A stretch of 64,000 nucleotides of DNA from Paenibacillus bovis (GCF_001421015.2 NZ_CP013023.1:3775501-3839500), one strand, 5' to 3'. Positions 54,522 through 63,749 are shown, counted from the first letter of the stretch. Notes: generated from the sequence alone by a model not told the origin. Numbers and translations: made by a program.

Positions 54522-54594
54522 GGGACATTAGCTCAGCTGGTAGAGCATCCGACTCTTAATCGGCAGGTCGCGGGTTCGATCCCCACATGTCCCA
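54522..54594 (+). tRNA. tRNA-Lys (anticodon CTT)
   Basis: 73 bases. The acceptor stem GGGACAT/ATGTCCC is perfect and the D arm GCTC...GAGC is intact. The anticodon loop CTCTTAA gives CTT, reading AAG. The T loop is TTCGATC. Two mismatches are visible: T-C at the top of the anticodon stem and C-A in the T stem. CCA is not encoded. It stands alone, followed by its own terminator. Confidence 0.9.
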
Positions 54595-54645
54595 TTTACA
54601 GGTTACCGGTATGCAATATAGAACGGGAACCTTTTCTCGCAAATC

Positions 54646-54685
54646 AAAAGCCACAGCGTCTGCTTTCTGGACACTGTGGCTTTTT
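54646..54685 (+). terminator. Terminator of the tRNA transcript
   Basis: AAAAGCCACAG / CTGTGGCTTTTT, 52 bases after the tRNA. It can also serve the convergent gene at 54732. Confidence 0.88.
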
Positions 54686-54731
54686 GGTTATCTTTGAGGG
54701 ATCGTTTGGCACGCCGCTGATCAGGACAGGA

Positions 54732-55421
54732 TTAACCGGTCACCGCGTGTTGGATAGATTCCGATTGGGTTAGATGCATCTGCACTTTTTGATCGGATTT
54801 TGTTCGCATGAATATGAATGGGTCGACTACAGGCAGCTTGCCTTCTTCGATATAGGTTGCGAGCAGCACTTGCAGCTCCTGTAAAGTATGGGCTGTCAGA
54901 TGCAGAATGAGTGTATTCTTTTTCACTTCCAGCTGGTTACTGTCATCCTTGGCTATAGCCAGAACAACCCTGGCTTCGAGAGAAGCTGATTTTTTGAACC
55001 GGATCGCTTTCATTTTACGGGGCTCACCCGCTCGCTGTAGTGCACTTAGTTTTTTGGATAGTTTGGCAGCAGATACAGTATCCAGCGATATAGTTAGTTC
55101 ATTTTTGCTGCGCGGATTGAATCCATAATGAAGCTTGGCAGAATCGATCGATTTTTCCGGTTTTTGCTTCTTTTGGGTTGCAGAATCAGCAGCAGATTGA
55201 TTGATCATAGCTGTTAGCTGCTTATACAGCTGCTCCGGAGAATCGCTGCAGACCAGCTGCTTTTTACCGATTTTGGCAAAAGGCTGACGGCGGCAGGTTT
55301 TACACTCGCTCAGGCAGCCTTTGCGCTGCTGCTCGATCTCGGGAAAATGTACTCCGATATCCTGATAGACTTTTTTGGTACCCAGCTTGTCATTTTTACT
55401 GCAATATTTGATCGTCTCCAT
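54732..55421 (-). CDS. DUF1450 (YuzB-like) protein with an extra C-terminal domain
   Basis: 229 residues. Residues 1-75 match DUF1450: IKYCSKND, GCLSECKTCRRQPFAKIGKKQLVCSD, with a CxxxCxxC-like Cys cluster that could bind a metal or FeS centre. YuzB itself is about 78 residues, so the remaining 150 (KLHYGFNPRSKNELTISLDTV, ALQRAGEPRKMKAIRFKK) form an added domain I do not recognise. ATG 55421 has GGGGGAA. Monocistronic. A redox or metal role is inference. Confidence 0.75.
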   Translation of the reverse strand: METIKYCSKNDKLGTKKVYQDIGVHFPEIEQQRKGCLSECKTCRRQPFAKIGKKQLVCSDSPEQLYKQLTAMINQSAADSATQKKQKPEKSIDSAKLHYGFNPRSKNELTISLDTVSAAKLSKKLSALQRAGEPRKMKAIRFKKSASLEARVVLAIAKDDSNQLEVKKNTLILHLTAHTLQELQVLLATYIEEGKLPVVDPFIFMRTKSDQKVQMHLTQSESIQHAVTG

Positions 55422-55579
55422 GACTGTAATTCCCCCATCTTGCGATGTGATGCATCGGCTGAAATGTAACTTTATAGTAGGGAGTGCTCTGTAGATTGTC
55501 AATAGAATGTACAAGCAGCGATTGCATCAACCGCTTATTATCCTGCAGGATCACCGTTGCCCAGATCTGCTGCATTCAA

Positions 55580-55632
55580 AAAAAGACCCTTGCAGCATGC
55601 TCGACAAGCGAGGCATCCTGCAGGGGTCTTTC
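55580..55632 (-). terminator. Terminator of the CAP-domain gene
   Basis: AAAGACCC-TT-GCAG / CTGC-AGG-GGTCTTT paired arms, 50 bases after the stop. Confidence 0.8.
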
Positions 55633-55682
55633 CCGTTCCCATTTCTATGGAACTATTCGTCTGCATATACACACATTTATAA

Positions 55683-56246
55683 TTATTTACCGATAAATTC
55701 CTGAACCCAGATGCCATTCACATAGCCTACACCGATATGTGTATAATTTTTGCTCAGTATATTGGCTTTGTGTCCTGCGCTGTTCATCCACGAATTCATA
55801 ACCTGTGCCGGTGAAGTCTGGCCTTTGGCAATATTCTCGCCAGCTGCGCGGAAGCTGATTTTGTACGTTTTCATCATATCAAACGGCGAACCATAAGTAG
55901 GTGAAGTGTGACTGAAATAATTGTTTTTGTACATATCCATTGCTTTGTCCTGTCCCATGGTCTGCAGGTTGGTATCTACGGCCAGCGCTTTTAGTCCGGC
56001 TTTGCTGCGCTCCTGATTGACCAGGTCCACTACCTGAGCGGCAAATGCGTACGTATCAGCTGTAGCGGTTGCTGTGTTCTGCCCGGTCAGCGTACGATCC
56101 GAAGATAATTTGACATAAGCTTTGTGTGTATAATGTGAATGGTTGGATGCTGCTGCCTGCGCACTCGCTGGGGCGATCAGGCTGGCTGCGATAAGCCCTG
56201 CAGCTGCTGCCGATGCGGCGATACGTTTTAGTTGTGTAAATTTCAT
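55683..56246 (-). CDS. Secreted CAP-domain protein (YkwD-like)
   Basis: 187 residues. Signal peptide 1 to about 31 (AGLIAASLIAPASAQA-AA). The CAP domain covers about 65-187: VVDLVNQERSKAGLKAL, MGQDKAMDMYKNNYFSHTSPTYG, GENIAKGQTSPAQVMNSWMNSAGHKANILSKNYTHIGVGYV. Conserved His and Glu pairs are present. Such proteins are secreted by many Bacilli; their activity is unclear. ATG 56246 with CAGGAGG 13 bases upstream. Confidence 0.92.
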   Translation of the reverse strand: MKFTQLKRIAASAAAAGLIAASLIAPASAQAAASNHSHYTHKAYVKLSSDRTLTGQNTATATADTYAFAAQVVDLVNQERSKAGLKALAVDTNLQTMGQDKAMDMYKNNYFSHTSPTYGSPFDMMKTYKISFRAAGENIAKGQTSPAQVMNSWMNSAGHKANILSKNYTHIGVGYVNGIWVQEFIGK

Positions 56247-56370
56247 AATAAGTACAAATCCTCCTGTGAAATGAGTGTGTTCAAATCCGCCTAAGATTTT
56301 ACCATTTACTCCTATATATCGGCAACTTTGCATGAAATGTGTGCAGTTATATAGAAAATTATGTGCATGC

Positions 56371-56404
56371 AAAAAAGACATCGGCGCTATACCGATGTCC
56401 TTTC
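56371..56404 (-). terminator. Terminator downstream of the barstar-domain gene
   Basis: GACATCGG / CCGATGTC followed by TTTTTT on the minus strand, 200 bases past the barstar-gene stop and upstream of the CAP gene. Confidence 0.75.
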
Positions 56405-56544
56405 AAAAGCTCAGGATGCAGCTATATGAGCTGAAGCAATCTCCAGATTTGTAGTTCAGCTTCTCTAATAACTCCTATCTTTATTGTACTTTTATATCTG
56501 CGACTAAAACAGCAACAGCATTTTCACTTTTACTTTTACCTTTT

Positions 56545-56612
56545 ATTCTCTATTCTCTATTCTCTATTCTCTATTCTCTATTCTCTATTCTCTATTCTCT
56601 ATTCTCTATTCT
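56545..56612. repeat. Perfect heptanucleotide repeat (ATTCTCT)9.5 at a stop codon
   Basis: Nine exact ATTCTCT units plus a partial one. In the gene's sense it reads AGAGAAT repeats beginning inside GAA-TAG, so the stop codon of the barstar-domain gene is part of the first unit. Units contain TAG in more than one frame. Confidence 0.97.
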
Positions 56613-57373
56613 TTGATAATTGTAACTCCACTTTCTTCCAAAATAGAAATACTGGTCTGAATGACTTCCAGCATAGTATAGCCATTCTCGTTTTTTCTTT
56701 GCAGCAGTTCATTATTCTCCATATATTGATAATCCGACCAGATCACTGTAAAAGGCGGTACCGGTCCAAAATCGCCGCACAGACAATCGTCTATTGCATC
56801 CAGGCTGCTGCCATAGTATCCTGCAGGTCCATTTAGTTGTTCACCCAGCATCAAGAAAAAAGCATACTGATCTGTAATCAGACGTCCGTCCAGATGAATA
56901 GTGACCCCCTCCTGTCCCTGATTTCTCCAGGAATTGGTCTGCAGCGCATAGCTTTGGGCAACTTTCTGCCAGATCTTGCGTTCTTCCAGAGTAAAATCAA
57001 TCCACAAACCGCTTCTCAGCTGCAGCGGATCACGAAGCAAATCCCACATTTCAAAAATACGCCGGGTTCGTGCTACCTGTTCATACGTATGAACCAGTAC
57101 TTCCCAGTCACCATCATGTGAAAAAGGAAGTGATTCTATAGGTTTTATTACTCTTTTCAACGGGAAATCATAATGACCAATCATCGCTCCACGGGTATCC
57201 AGAATGCCAACGTAGATATGATCCAGTGATTGGTCAGCAGTATAGTCCGGGTTTTTAAGAAATCCATAGATCGATAAGTGCTGTCTGCAGCTCTCATCAT
57301 TTTCTAGCCGCAGTTCTTGAAAATAACCGATATTTTGTTCGTTCCAGTCATAAATCGTGTATTTATCGTTCAT
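56606..57373 (-). CDS. Barstar-domain protein with unknown N-terminal domain
   Basis: 255 residues, cytosolic. Residues about 155-225 match barstar: VTIHLDGRLITDQYAFFLMLGEQL, GPAGYYGSSLDAIDDCLCGDFGPVPPFTVIW. Barstars block secreted RNases of the barnase type. The N-terminal 150 residues (YDWNEQNIGYFQELRLEND, MWDLLRDPLQLRSGLWIDF) are not recognised. No ribonuclease gene lies beside it. ATG 57373 follows AAAGGAAC. Immunity against a barnase-like toxin is the family's known role; here the target is unknown. Confidence 0.8.
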   Translation of the reverse strand: MNDKYTIYDWNEQNIGYFQELRLENDESCRQHLSIYGFLKNPDYTADQSLDHIYVGILDTRGAMIGHYDFPLKRVIKPIESLPFSHDGDWEVLVHTYEQVARTRRIFEMWDLLRDPLQLRSGLWIDFTLEERKIWQKVAQSYALQTNSWRNQGQEGVTIHLDGRLITDQYAFFLMLGEQLNGPAGYYGSSLDAIDDCLCGDFGPVPPFTVIWSDYQYMENNELLQRKNENGYTMLEVIQTSISILEESGVTIIKE

Positions 57374-57447
57374 ACTTCTGTTCCTTTGCTGTGTTTTATG
57401 TAATCCGGCTATAGTATATCCCGTATATCATACAATACATTGATTTA

Positions 57448-57483
57448 TAAAAAACGACTTCCCTTATGCAGGGAAGCCGTTCT
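57448..57483 (-). terminator. Terminator of the purT-GNAT unit
   Basis: AACGACTTCCCT / AGGGAAGCCGTT with TTTTTT on the minus strand, 18 bases after the GNAT stop. Confidence 0.9.
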
Positions 57484-57500
57484 TGTGTATCCGTTTGTGA

Positions 57501-57956
57501 TTACATTTGCTTGATAAAATTACAGCCGATCTTCTCATAACCCATATGCTGGTAGAATGAGCAGGAAGACAAACGCTCGTCACGGTTCATTCCGGTGACA
57601 AATACGGAATGATCTCCGGCTTCACGCGCCTGGCGCTCAGCTGTCGTAATCAACTCACGGCCAATCCCCTTGTTGCGGTAAGCTTCCGAAATCACCAGGC
57701 CGGTGATCTGGGAAGTCTGATGACCGGTATCGTAAGATGTTTTGCGATACAGTGCAATCATACCCACTACCTGTCCTTCACGCTCAGCGACAAGGGTCAT
57801 AAATTGCGGCTTGCCTTCCAGGGCAGCCATCCGGTCACGCAGTACACTCTCTGTCATTGGATAACAAAGTTCACGCATCAGGCCAGTCAAAGCTTGAACA
57901 TCTTTACTTTCGAATTTACGGACTTCCGCAACAGGCATTAATACACTAGTCGACAT
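57501..57956 (-). CDS. GNAT acetyltransferase
   Basis: 151 residues, one GNAT domain: TLVAEREGQVVGMIALY, ITGLVISEAYRNKGIGRELITTAE (acetyl-CoA loop RNKGIG), SSCSFYQHMGYEKIG. ATG 57956 has GAGGAG 7 bases upstream, inside the end of purT (11-base overlap), so it is coupled to purT. The acceptor is unknown. Confidence 0.9.
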   Translation of the reverse strand: MSTSVLMPVAEVRKFESKDVQALTGLMRELCYPMTESVLRDRMAALEGKPQFMTLVAEREGQVVGMIALYRKTSYDTGHQTSQITGLVISEAYRNKGIGRELITTAERQAREAGDHSVFVTGMNRDERLSSCSFYQHMGYEKIGCNFIKQM

Positions 57957-59118
57957 GTACATACTCCTCTTTTAGCAGAGCGGCCGCTTCAACGGCACGC
58001 TTCCGCGCGATTTCCACACTTTCGTCCGCACTGAGTGCCACTGCCATCCGGCGTCCCGGTTTGGTCTCCGGTTTGCCGAATACCCGTACTTGCGTACGCG
58101 GCAGCTTCAATGCTTCTTCCAGTCCGCCAACAACAAAATCTTTTGAAGTCTGTGTTGCCTTGAGTGTTGCCGATGCGCCAGGGGTAAGCAGATGGACGCC
58201 AGGAATCTCAAAACCGAGAATGGCCCGCACATGCAGGGCAAATTCGGACAAGTCCTGGGTTACCATCGTAACCATACCCGTATCATGCGGCCTTGGCGAT
58301 ACTTCGCTGAAGACTACACCATCCGCCGTAAGAAACAGCTCTACTCCGAACAATCCGTATCCTCCCAGATGTCCGGTAATAGTGCCGGCGATATGCTGTG
58401 CTTCTGCCAGCTGTTCCGCAGTCATGTAATGCGGCTGCCACGACTCGACATAATCTCCATCCCGCTGAATATGTCCGATTGGCGGACAATACAGGGTACC
58501 TGAGGCTGAACGCACCGTTAGCAGTGTAATTTCACTTTCAAAATGGACAAAGGCTTCGACGATGACCCGTACTGACTTGCCTCTGGCTCCTTCAAGCGCC
58601 GTGTTCCAGCATTCCTCCGCATCCTGCGGAGTACGGCATACGCTTTGTCCTTTACCGGACGAGCTCATCAGAGGTTTTACTACGCAGGGTGTTCCAAGTT
58701 CGGCGACGGCTGCTTTGAGCTGCTCGAGATTATCCGCGAACCGGTACGCTGCTGTTGGCAAGCCCAGTGTCTCGGCTGCCAGACGGCGTATCCCCTCACG
58801 ATCCATCGTTAATCTCGCAGCTGTAGCAGTAGGAACGACATGATAGCCTTCCTGCTCCAGCTCTACCAGCACATCCGTCGCAATCGCTTCAATTTCGGGT
58901 ACGATCAGATCCGGCTGCTCCAGAGCAATCACTTCTCTGAGCTGTTGCCCGTTCAGCATATCAATCACATGAGAACGGTGAGCAACCTGCATAGCAGGTG
59001 CATCCGGATAGCGGTCTACAGCGATACATTCCACGCCGAGACGCTGAGCTTCGATAACTACTTCTTTACCAAGTTCTCCACTGCCAAGCATCAGAATTTT
59101 CTTCGCCTGGCGAGACAT
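57946..59118 (-). CDS. purT: Formate-dependent GAR transformylase (PurT)
   Basis: 390 residues, as in E. coli (392). ATP-grasp fold: ILMLGSGELGKEVVIEAQRLG, VDRYPDAPAMQVAHRSHVIDM, CVVKPLMSSSGKGQSV, IVEAFVHFESEITLLTVR, FGVELFLTADGVVFSEVSPRPHDTGMVTM. It makes formyl-GAR from GAR, formate and ATP in purine synthesis. I chose ATG 59118; an ATG five codons earlier (59133) is also possible. A 13-base inverted repeat lies upstream. Coupled to a GNAT gene. Confidence 0.95.
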   Translation of the reverse strand: MSRQAKKILMLGSGELGKEVVIEAQRLGVECIAVDRYPDAPAMQVAHRSHVIDMLNGQQLREVIALEQPDLIVPEIEAIATDVLVELEQEGYHVVPTATAARLTMDREGIRRLAAETLGLPTAAYRFADNLEQLKAAVAELGTPCVVKPLMSSSGKGQSVCRTPQDAEECWNTALEGARGKSVRVIVEAFVHFESEITLLTVRSASGTLYCPPIGHIQRDGDYVESWQPHYMTAEQLAEAQHIAGTITGHLGGYGLFGVELFLTADGVVFSEVSPRPHDTGMVTMVTQDLSEFALHVRAILGFEIPGVHLLTPGASATLKATQTSKDFVVGGLEEALKLPRTQVRVFGKPETKPGRRMAVALSADESVEIARKRAVEAAALLKEEYVHVD

Positions 59119-59133
59119 TGGGGCCCCCCACAT

Positions 59134-59692
59134 AATAAACAGCACTCCCTTATCCACTTTTTTACACTGCGTCAAGCTTGCATACGACTCGAACTGCAAA
59201 ACTCTCCGTTGGTACAGATTGTGCTCTTTGTCTATTTTCTTGGCTGTTAAGTGATTAACACATTGTAAAATTCCCGACGATGTTGATGATGAACTTTACA
59301 ATGTGTTGACACTCTTATTTTCTTACCTTCCAAGTTAGATTGCAACCCACTTTACTTAAATTTTTGAACAAATCTCGAAATTTATAAAATGATATCGCTT
59401 TCATTCACGAATTTTGTCACAATTTGTATGTTTGCTTGTTCCCTGCTTTTTACAGGAAGTCTTTTTTTAAATAAAACACCCTTTATCCGCTGATTTTGCT
59501 TCAGCGGATAAAGGGTGAGAATGGAAATAAAAGGATGTTGATATCGACATTTCGATTATGTCTGTTATTTTATATATGTCTAAAAATCCGGTATTTCACT
59601 TGCTGTATATTGAATATGATTTGCAAAAGGAACATGTTTAGATACAGCCGATCTGTCGATCGCTTTTCGATCAGGTTGATTAGGCAATCAAT
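59134..59692. other. purT upstream region and ABC-exporter terminator
   Basis: No gene. It holds a 13-base inverted repeat AACACATTGTAAA / TTTACAATGTGTT (59257-59269 and 59295-59307, 25 bases apart) and the exporter terminator (59473-59517). The repeat may be an operator for purT or a leader structure. Confidence 0.6.
59473..59517 (-). terminator. Terminator of the heterodimeric ABC exporter operon
   Basis: CACCCTTTATCCGCTGA / TCAGCGGATAAAGGGTG perfect 17-base arms and TTTTATTT on the minus strand. Confidence 0.92.
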
Positions 59693-61561
59693 TTACAAAA
59701 AGCGGAATTGGGCTTCAATCAGTCCGTTGTATACTCCTTTGCGCTGAATCAACTGTTCATGCGTTCCCTCTTCCTTGATCTCTCCATGATCAAGCACGAC
59801 GATATGATCCGCATGACGAATCGTCGATAACCGATGGGCAACGATAAAGGATGTTCTTCCTTGCAGCAGTACTTTGAGCGCTTCCTGAATCCGCAGCTCG
59901 GTCTCCGTATCGATACTGGCGGTTGCTTCATCCAGTATCAGAATACGCGGATCTGCCAGCAGCGCCCTGGCAAAAGACAGCAGCTGACGCTGCCCCATCG
60001 ACAGCACATTGCCGCGCTCTTCGACTTCGGTATCATATCCTTTGGCCAGCTTCTCGATAAATACATGGGCATGAACGGCTTTGGCAGCAGCTTCTACCTC
60101 TTCGTCGGTGGCATCCAGACGGCCAAACCGGATATTGTCACGAATGGTTCCCGAGAAAATAAAGGTATCCTGCAATACGATACTGATCTGACTGCGCAGA
60201 CTTTCCAGCGTCACATCACGCAGATCCTGTCCATCGATCGTGATTTGACCGCTTTTGATATCATAGAACCGGCTGATCAGATTGATGATGGTGGATTTAC
60301 CCGAGCCAGTATGACCGACCAGAGCGATCGATTGTCCTGCCTGGACATTCAGATTGATTCCCTTGAGCGCCGGACGACCGGGTTCATATTCAAATACAAC
60401 ATCCTTGAATACAATATCGCCGCGAATACGAGGCATCGGCCGTGCATCCGGCTTGTCCGCTACCGACGGCTCTTCATCCATAAATTCAAAAATTCGCTCC
60501 GAGGATGCCATCGCGACCAGCAGCTGATTATACATATTGCCGAGCCGGTTAATCGGGTCCCAAAAGTTGCTGACGTAGTTGGCAAACGCAACCAGAATCC
60601 CGATCTCGATCTCCCCGCTCGCAATCAGCATCGTACCGAATCCGAACAAGATAACAGAGCCGAGTCCACCGGTTACTTCGATCAACGGTCCAAACATCTG
60701 GTTCATCGCAGATGCCTTATCCCACGACTGCTTGCTCGACAGATTCATGTTATCAAAATACTTCATGTTTTGTTTTTCCTGAGTATAGGCCTGGGTGACA
60801 CGGATTCCCTGAATAGATTCATTCAAATGGGAATTAATCCGTGAATTTTTCATCCGTACTTCCTGCCAGGAACGGCGGATCACTTTACGAAGCTTGGTAG
60901 AAACGAAGAACATGATCGGCACCGTCAGCATAACCGCCAACCCCAGCTTCCAGTTGATGAACAGCAAAATAATAACGATTCCCAGAAGCTGTACACAGTC
61001 AATCATGACGTTAACCGCTCCATTGGTAAACAGATCCTGCAAGGAATTGACATCATTCGTGACGCGTACGAGTACCGAACCCGCTGGTCTTTTGTCAAAA
61101 AAAGAAAAGGACAGACGCTGGATATGGCTAAACAGGTCAGAGCGAAGATCATAAATGACTCTTTGCCCGATAATATTGGTGTACTTGATCCGGTACGCAT
61201 TCGCTGCCCACTGAATCAGGTACAGCACAAGTGCCAGCGCAGTCAACCCATACAGCAGCTTCAGACTGGGTATACCGTTGGCTGGCTGAATAGCACGGTC
61301 GATCGCCATCCCGGTAATAAGTGGAACCGCCAGTTTGGTCACCGTGCCCAGTACCATCATGAGCAGGATAAAGGGCAGCAGCTGTCTCGCATACGGCTTC
61401 ATGTAGCTGAACAGGCGACTGAACTGTCCCCAGTTAAACGCTTTGTCGATCAGCTCGTCATCCTGGTAAATAAACCGCTCTTCGACCCGTACGGATGCGG
61501 AAGTATCCGCCACCTTTTGCTTGTCATCCACCGATATATTATTCATGGACGGGTTACTCAT
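59693..61561 (-). CDS. Heterodimeric ABC exporter, subunit with the catalytic Walker B (YheH/BmrD-like)
   Basis: 622 residues. A 60-residue N-terminal extension, six membrane helices, then the ATPase: GHTGSGKSTIINLISRFYD, signature VLSMGQRQLLSFARALL, Walker B ILILDEATASID with the catalytic Glu, and AHRLSTIRHAD. Its signature is LSMGQ instead of LSGGQ. Together with the 607-residue partner it should form an asymmetric multidrug-type exporter like BmrCD. ATG 61561 overlaps the partner's stop by 8 bases. Confidence 0.93.
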   Translation of the reverse strand: MSNPSMNNISVDDKQKVADTSASVRVEERFIYQDDELIDKAFNWGQFSRLFSYMKPYARQLLPFILLMMVLGTVTKLAVPLITGMAIDRAIQPANGIPSLKLLYGLTALALVLYLIQWAANAYRIKYTNIIGQRVIYDLRSDLFSHIQRLSFSFFDKRPAGSVLVRVTNDVNSLQDLFTNGAVNVMIDCVQLLGIVIILLFINWKLGLAVMLTVPIMFFVSTKLRKVIRRSWQEVRMKNSRINSHLNESIQGIRVTQAYTQEKQNMKYFDNMNLSSKQSWDKASAMNQMFGPLIEVTGGLGSVILFGFGTMLIASGEIEIGILVAFANYVSNFWDPINRLGNMYNQLLVAMASSERIFEFMDEEPSVADKPDARPMPRIRGDIVFKDVVFEYEPGRPALKGINLNVQAGQSIALVGHTGSGKSTIINLISRFYDIKSGQITIDGQDLRDVTLESLRSQISIVLQDTFIFSGTIRDNIRFGRLDATDEEVEAAAKAVHAHVFIEKLAKGYDTEVEERGNVLSMGQRQLLSFARALLADPRILILDEATASIDTETELRIQEALKVLLQGRTSFIVAHRLSTIRHADHIVVLDHGEIKEEGTHEQLIQRKGVYNGLIEAQFRFL

Positions 61562-63377
61562 GGTATCTCACCTGCTCTCCACTGCCGGGCTGCGGCATCT
61601 CTCTGTTCCATTCTTCCGGCTGATCCGGATCGTCTATCTCCTGCTGACGCGAGATATGATCGGCATATTGTACCTGATAGATATCCTGATACGGACCGGC
61701 AGTCTGAATCAGCTGCTCGTGCTTGCCGCGCTGAATCACTCGTCCTTCCTCAAGTACCAGAATCTCGTCCGCATGACGCAAGGAGGAAATCCGGTGAGCA
61801 ATAATAAAGGTTGTCCGTCCTCGCATCACTTCCTGGAAGCCAGATTGTATCTCATGCTCGGTCTCCATATCCACCGCACTCGTCGCATCGTCCAGGATCA
61901 GTATTTTCGGGTTTTTGAGTAGTGCGCGGGCAATCGCCAGACGCTGCTTTTGTCCACCCGATAATCCGAGACCACGTTCACCTACGATAGTATCGTATCC
62001 TTTGGGCAGCTCCATAATAAACTCATGGGCTTTGGCCAGGGTTGCTGCGCGGATAATCTCTTCCATGGTCACTTCTTCCATACCATAAGCGATATTGTTC
62101 TTGATCGTGGAAGAGAACAGAAATGTCTCCTGGAATACAGAGGCGATCTGTGCACGCAGATCCTCGATCCGAATATCCCGGATATCGGTGCCATCCAGTG
62201 TAATCCGTCCTTCGTTGACATTGTACGCACGCATTAACAGCTGAATAATCGTGGATTTACCGGAGCCTGTTCCACCCAGCAGCCCGATCACCGAGCCCGG
62301 AGGCGCATTCAGATTGATATCTACTACAGCTGCCAATTTATTGCCGTAAGCAAAAGTCACATGATCAAACATGACATGTCCTTTGATTTCGTGCATCGGC
62401 TTGGCGGTATGTTCATCCTTGATATCTACCGGCTGATTCAGAATTTCCAGAATCCGTTCGGTAGATGCTTTGGACTGGGTGTAGTTGTTAATATGAAAAC
62501 CGAGTCCCCACATCGGGCCGATTATGTACCAGATCAGGGTGAAAAAAGCGACCAGTTCTCCAAGTGTCATAGAACCCTGAATAACCAGTGTACCGCCAAA
62601 TCCGAGCAAAATTACGATACATACCGAAGCCAGCAGTTCCATAACCGGGAAATAGCGGCTCCACAGGGAGGAAGCAAAAATCTGGTTGGTGCGGTAACGC
62701 TCATTGCGCAGCGAAAACTTGTCCACTTCGTGTGCTTCGCGGGCGAATGACTTGATTGTACGCACACCGGTGATATTTTCCTGTACAGCAGTAGTCAGGG
62801 AACTTAGCGCAAGACGCATTTCCTGAAAAGCCGGATGAATGCGTGATTCAAAACGCAAAGCGACATATACCAGAAAAGGGATAGAAATCAGGGTAACCAG
62901 AGTGAGCTGCCAGTTCAGCGAGAACATGACTATGGAACCGAAGATGACCATAAGGAATACATTGAGCAGCTGGGCAAAGCCAAATCCGATAAAGTTACGG
63001 ATCGCCTCCAGGTCTCCGGTCAGACGGGACATCAGATCTCCTGTTTTGGCAGTATCATAATAACGGAAGGACAAAAACTGAAGCTTTTCATAGCAGGCAT
63101 TGCGAAGACGGTAGGCGAGGAAATTGCCGAGACGCCCTCCGAAAAATCCGTGCAGGAACTGCATACATGCTTTGAGAATGGTAACAACGAACAGTCCGAT
63201 TACCAGCATGGGAACCTGGTCATACCGCCTGAGCTTGATAATATCATCAATCAGGTACCTCAGCAGATTCGGATAGACCAATCCGAGAGCGGTAGCGGTT
63301 GCAAGACAAAAGATAGAGAGATAGAGATAGCTCTTTTTTTCGCGGTAAAAGCCTTGCAGTTGCCTGAGAACGTCCAT
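61554..63377 (-). CDS. Heterodimeric ABC exporter, subunit with degenerate site (YheI/BmrC-like)
   Basis: 607 residues. Six membrane helices, then GGTGSGKSTIIQLLMRAYN, normal signature LSGGQKQRLAIARALL, but Walker B ILILDDATSAVD with Asp in place of the catalytic Glu. That is the typical asymmetric pattern. ATG 63377 has AAAGGAGGAAC. First gene of the operon. A TTGCGA-19 bases-TATAAT promoter candidate lies at 63518-63548 on the minus strand. The long spacer recalls MerR-type control, but no such gene is near. Confidence 0.93.
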   Translation of the reverse strand: MDVLRQLQGFYREKKSYLYLSIFCLATATALGLVYPNLLRYLIDDIIKLRRYDQVPMLVIGLFVVTILKACMQFLHGFFGGRLGNFLAYRLRNACYEKLQFLSFRYYDTAKTGDLMSRLTGDLEAIRNFIGFGFAQLLNVFLMVIFGSIVMFSLNWQLTLVTLISIPFLVYVALRFESRIHPAFQEMRLALSSLTTAVQENITGVRTIKSFAREAHEVDKFSLRNERYRTNQIFASSLWSRYFPVMELLASVCIVILLGFGGTLVIQGSMTLGELVAFFTLIWYIIGPMWGLGFHINNYTQSKASTERILEILNQPVDIKDEHTAKPMHEIKGHVMFDHVTFAYGNKLAAVVDINLNAPPGSVIGLLGGTGSGKSTIIQLLMRAYNVNEGRITLDGTDIRDIRIEDLRAQIASVFQETFLFSSTIKNNIAYGMEEVTMEEIIRAATLAKAHEFIMELPKGYDTIVGERGLGLSGGQKQRLAIARALLKNPKILILDDATSAVDMETEHEIQSGFQEVMRGRTTFIIAHRISSLRHADEILVLEEGRVIQRGKHEQLIQTAGPYQDIYQVQYADHISRQQEIDDPDQPEEWNREMPQPGSGEQVRYHE

Positions 63378-63749
63378 GTTGTTCCTCCTTTATTCACCTG
63401 TCAGGTTAATTAGCATAATGAAGCTTACCACCGTCGCCAATTGCCCGCAAAGAGGATAAGAGACCGTTTACAGGCGATGTTGTCAAATTAATGCCATAAT
63501 CGACATATAATGGACTGATTATAATGAAATCATGCAAAATGCTCGCAATACCAGCGGTTTATTCCTCAGTCCCGATTTTTGTAAACTATTGTCTCCTTTT
63601 ATAAAGTAAAAGCGTTATAACTTTAAATTTGAAACATCTAATTTCTGCATTCTAACATAATAATAAGGAAGTATTAAGTATGTAAAAATAGAAGACTACT
63701 CCCGGAAAGGAATAGCCTTCTATAAGTTTAGTGCACAATTATATTGTTA
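63378..63749. other. Intergenic region with exporter promoter and a terminator
   Basis: No gene. It holds the exporter's leader and promoter candidate (63518-63548) and the hairpin 63684-63722 (TAGAAG-CTA-TCC / GGA-TAG-CTTCTA with T-run on minus), which ends the gene at 63750. Confidence 0.6.
63684..63722 (-). terminator. Terminator of the gene at the right edge
   Basis: TAGAAGNCTANTCC / GGANTAGNCTTCTA and TTTTT on the minus strand. Confidence 0.8.

Noticed and set aside
56545..56612. CRISPR array
   Set aside because: Units are 7 bases with no spacers; it is a simple tandem repeat. No CRISPR or cas gene was seen elsewhere.
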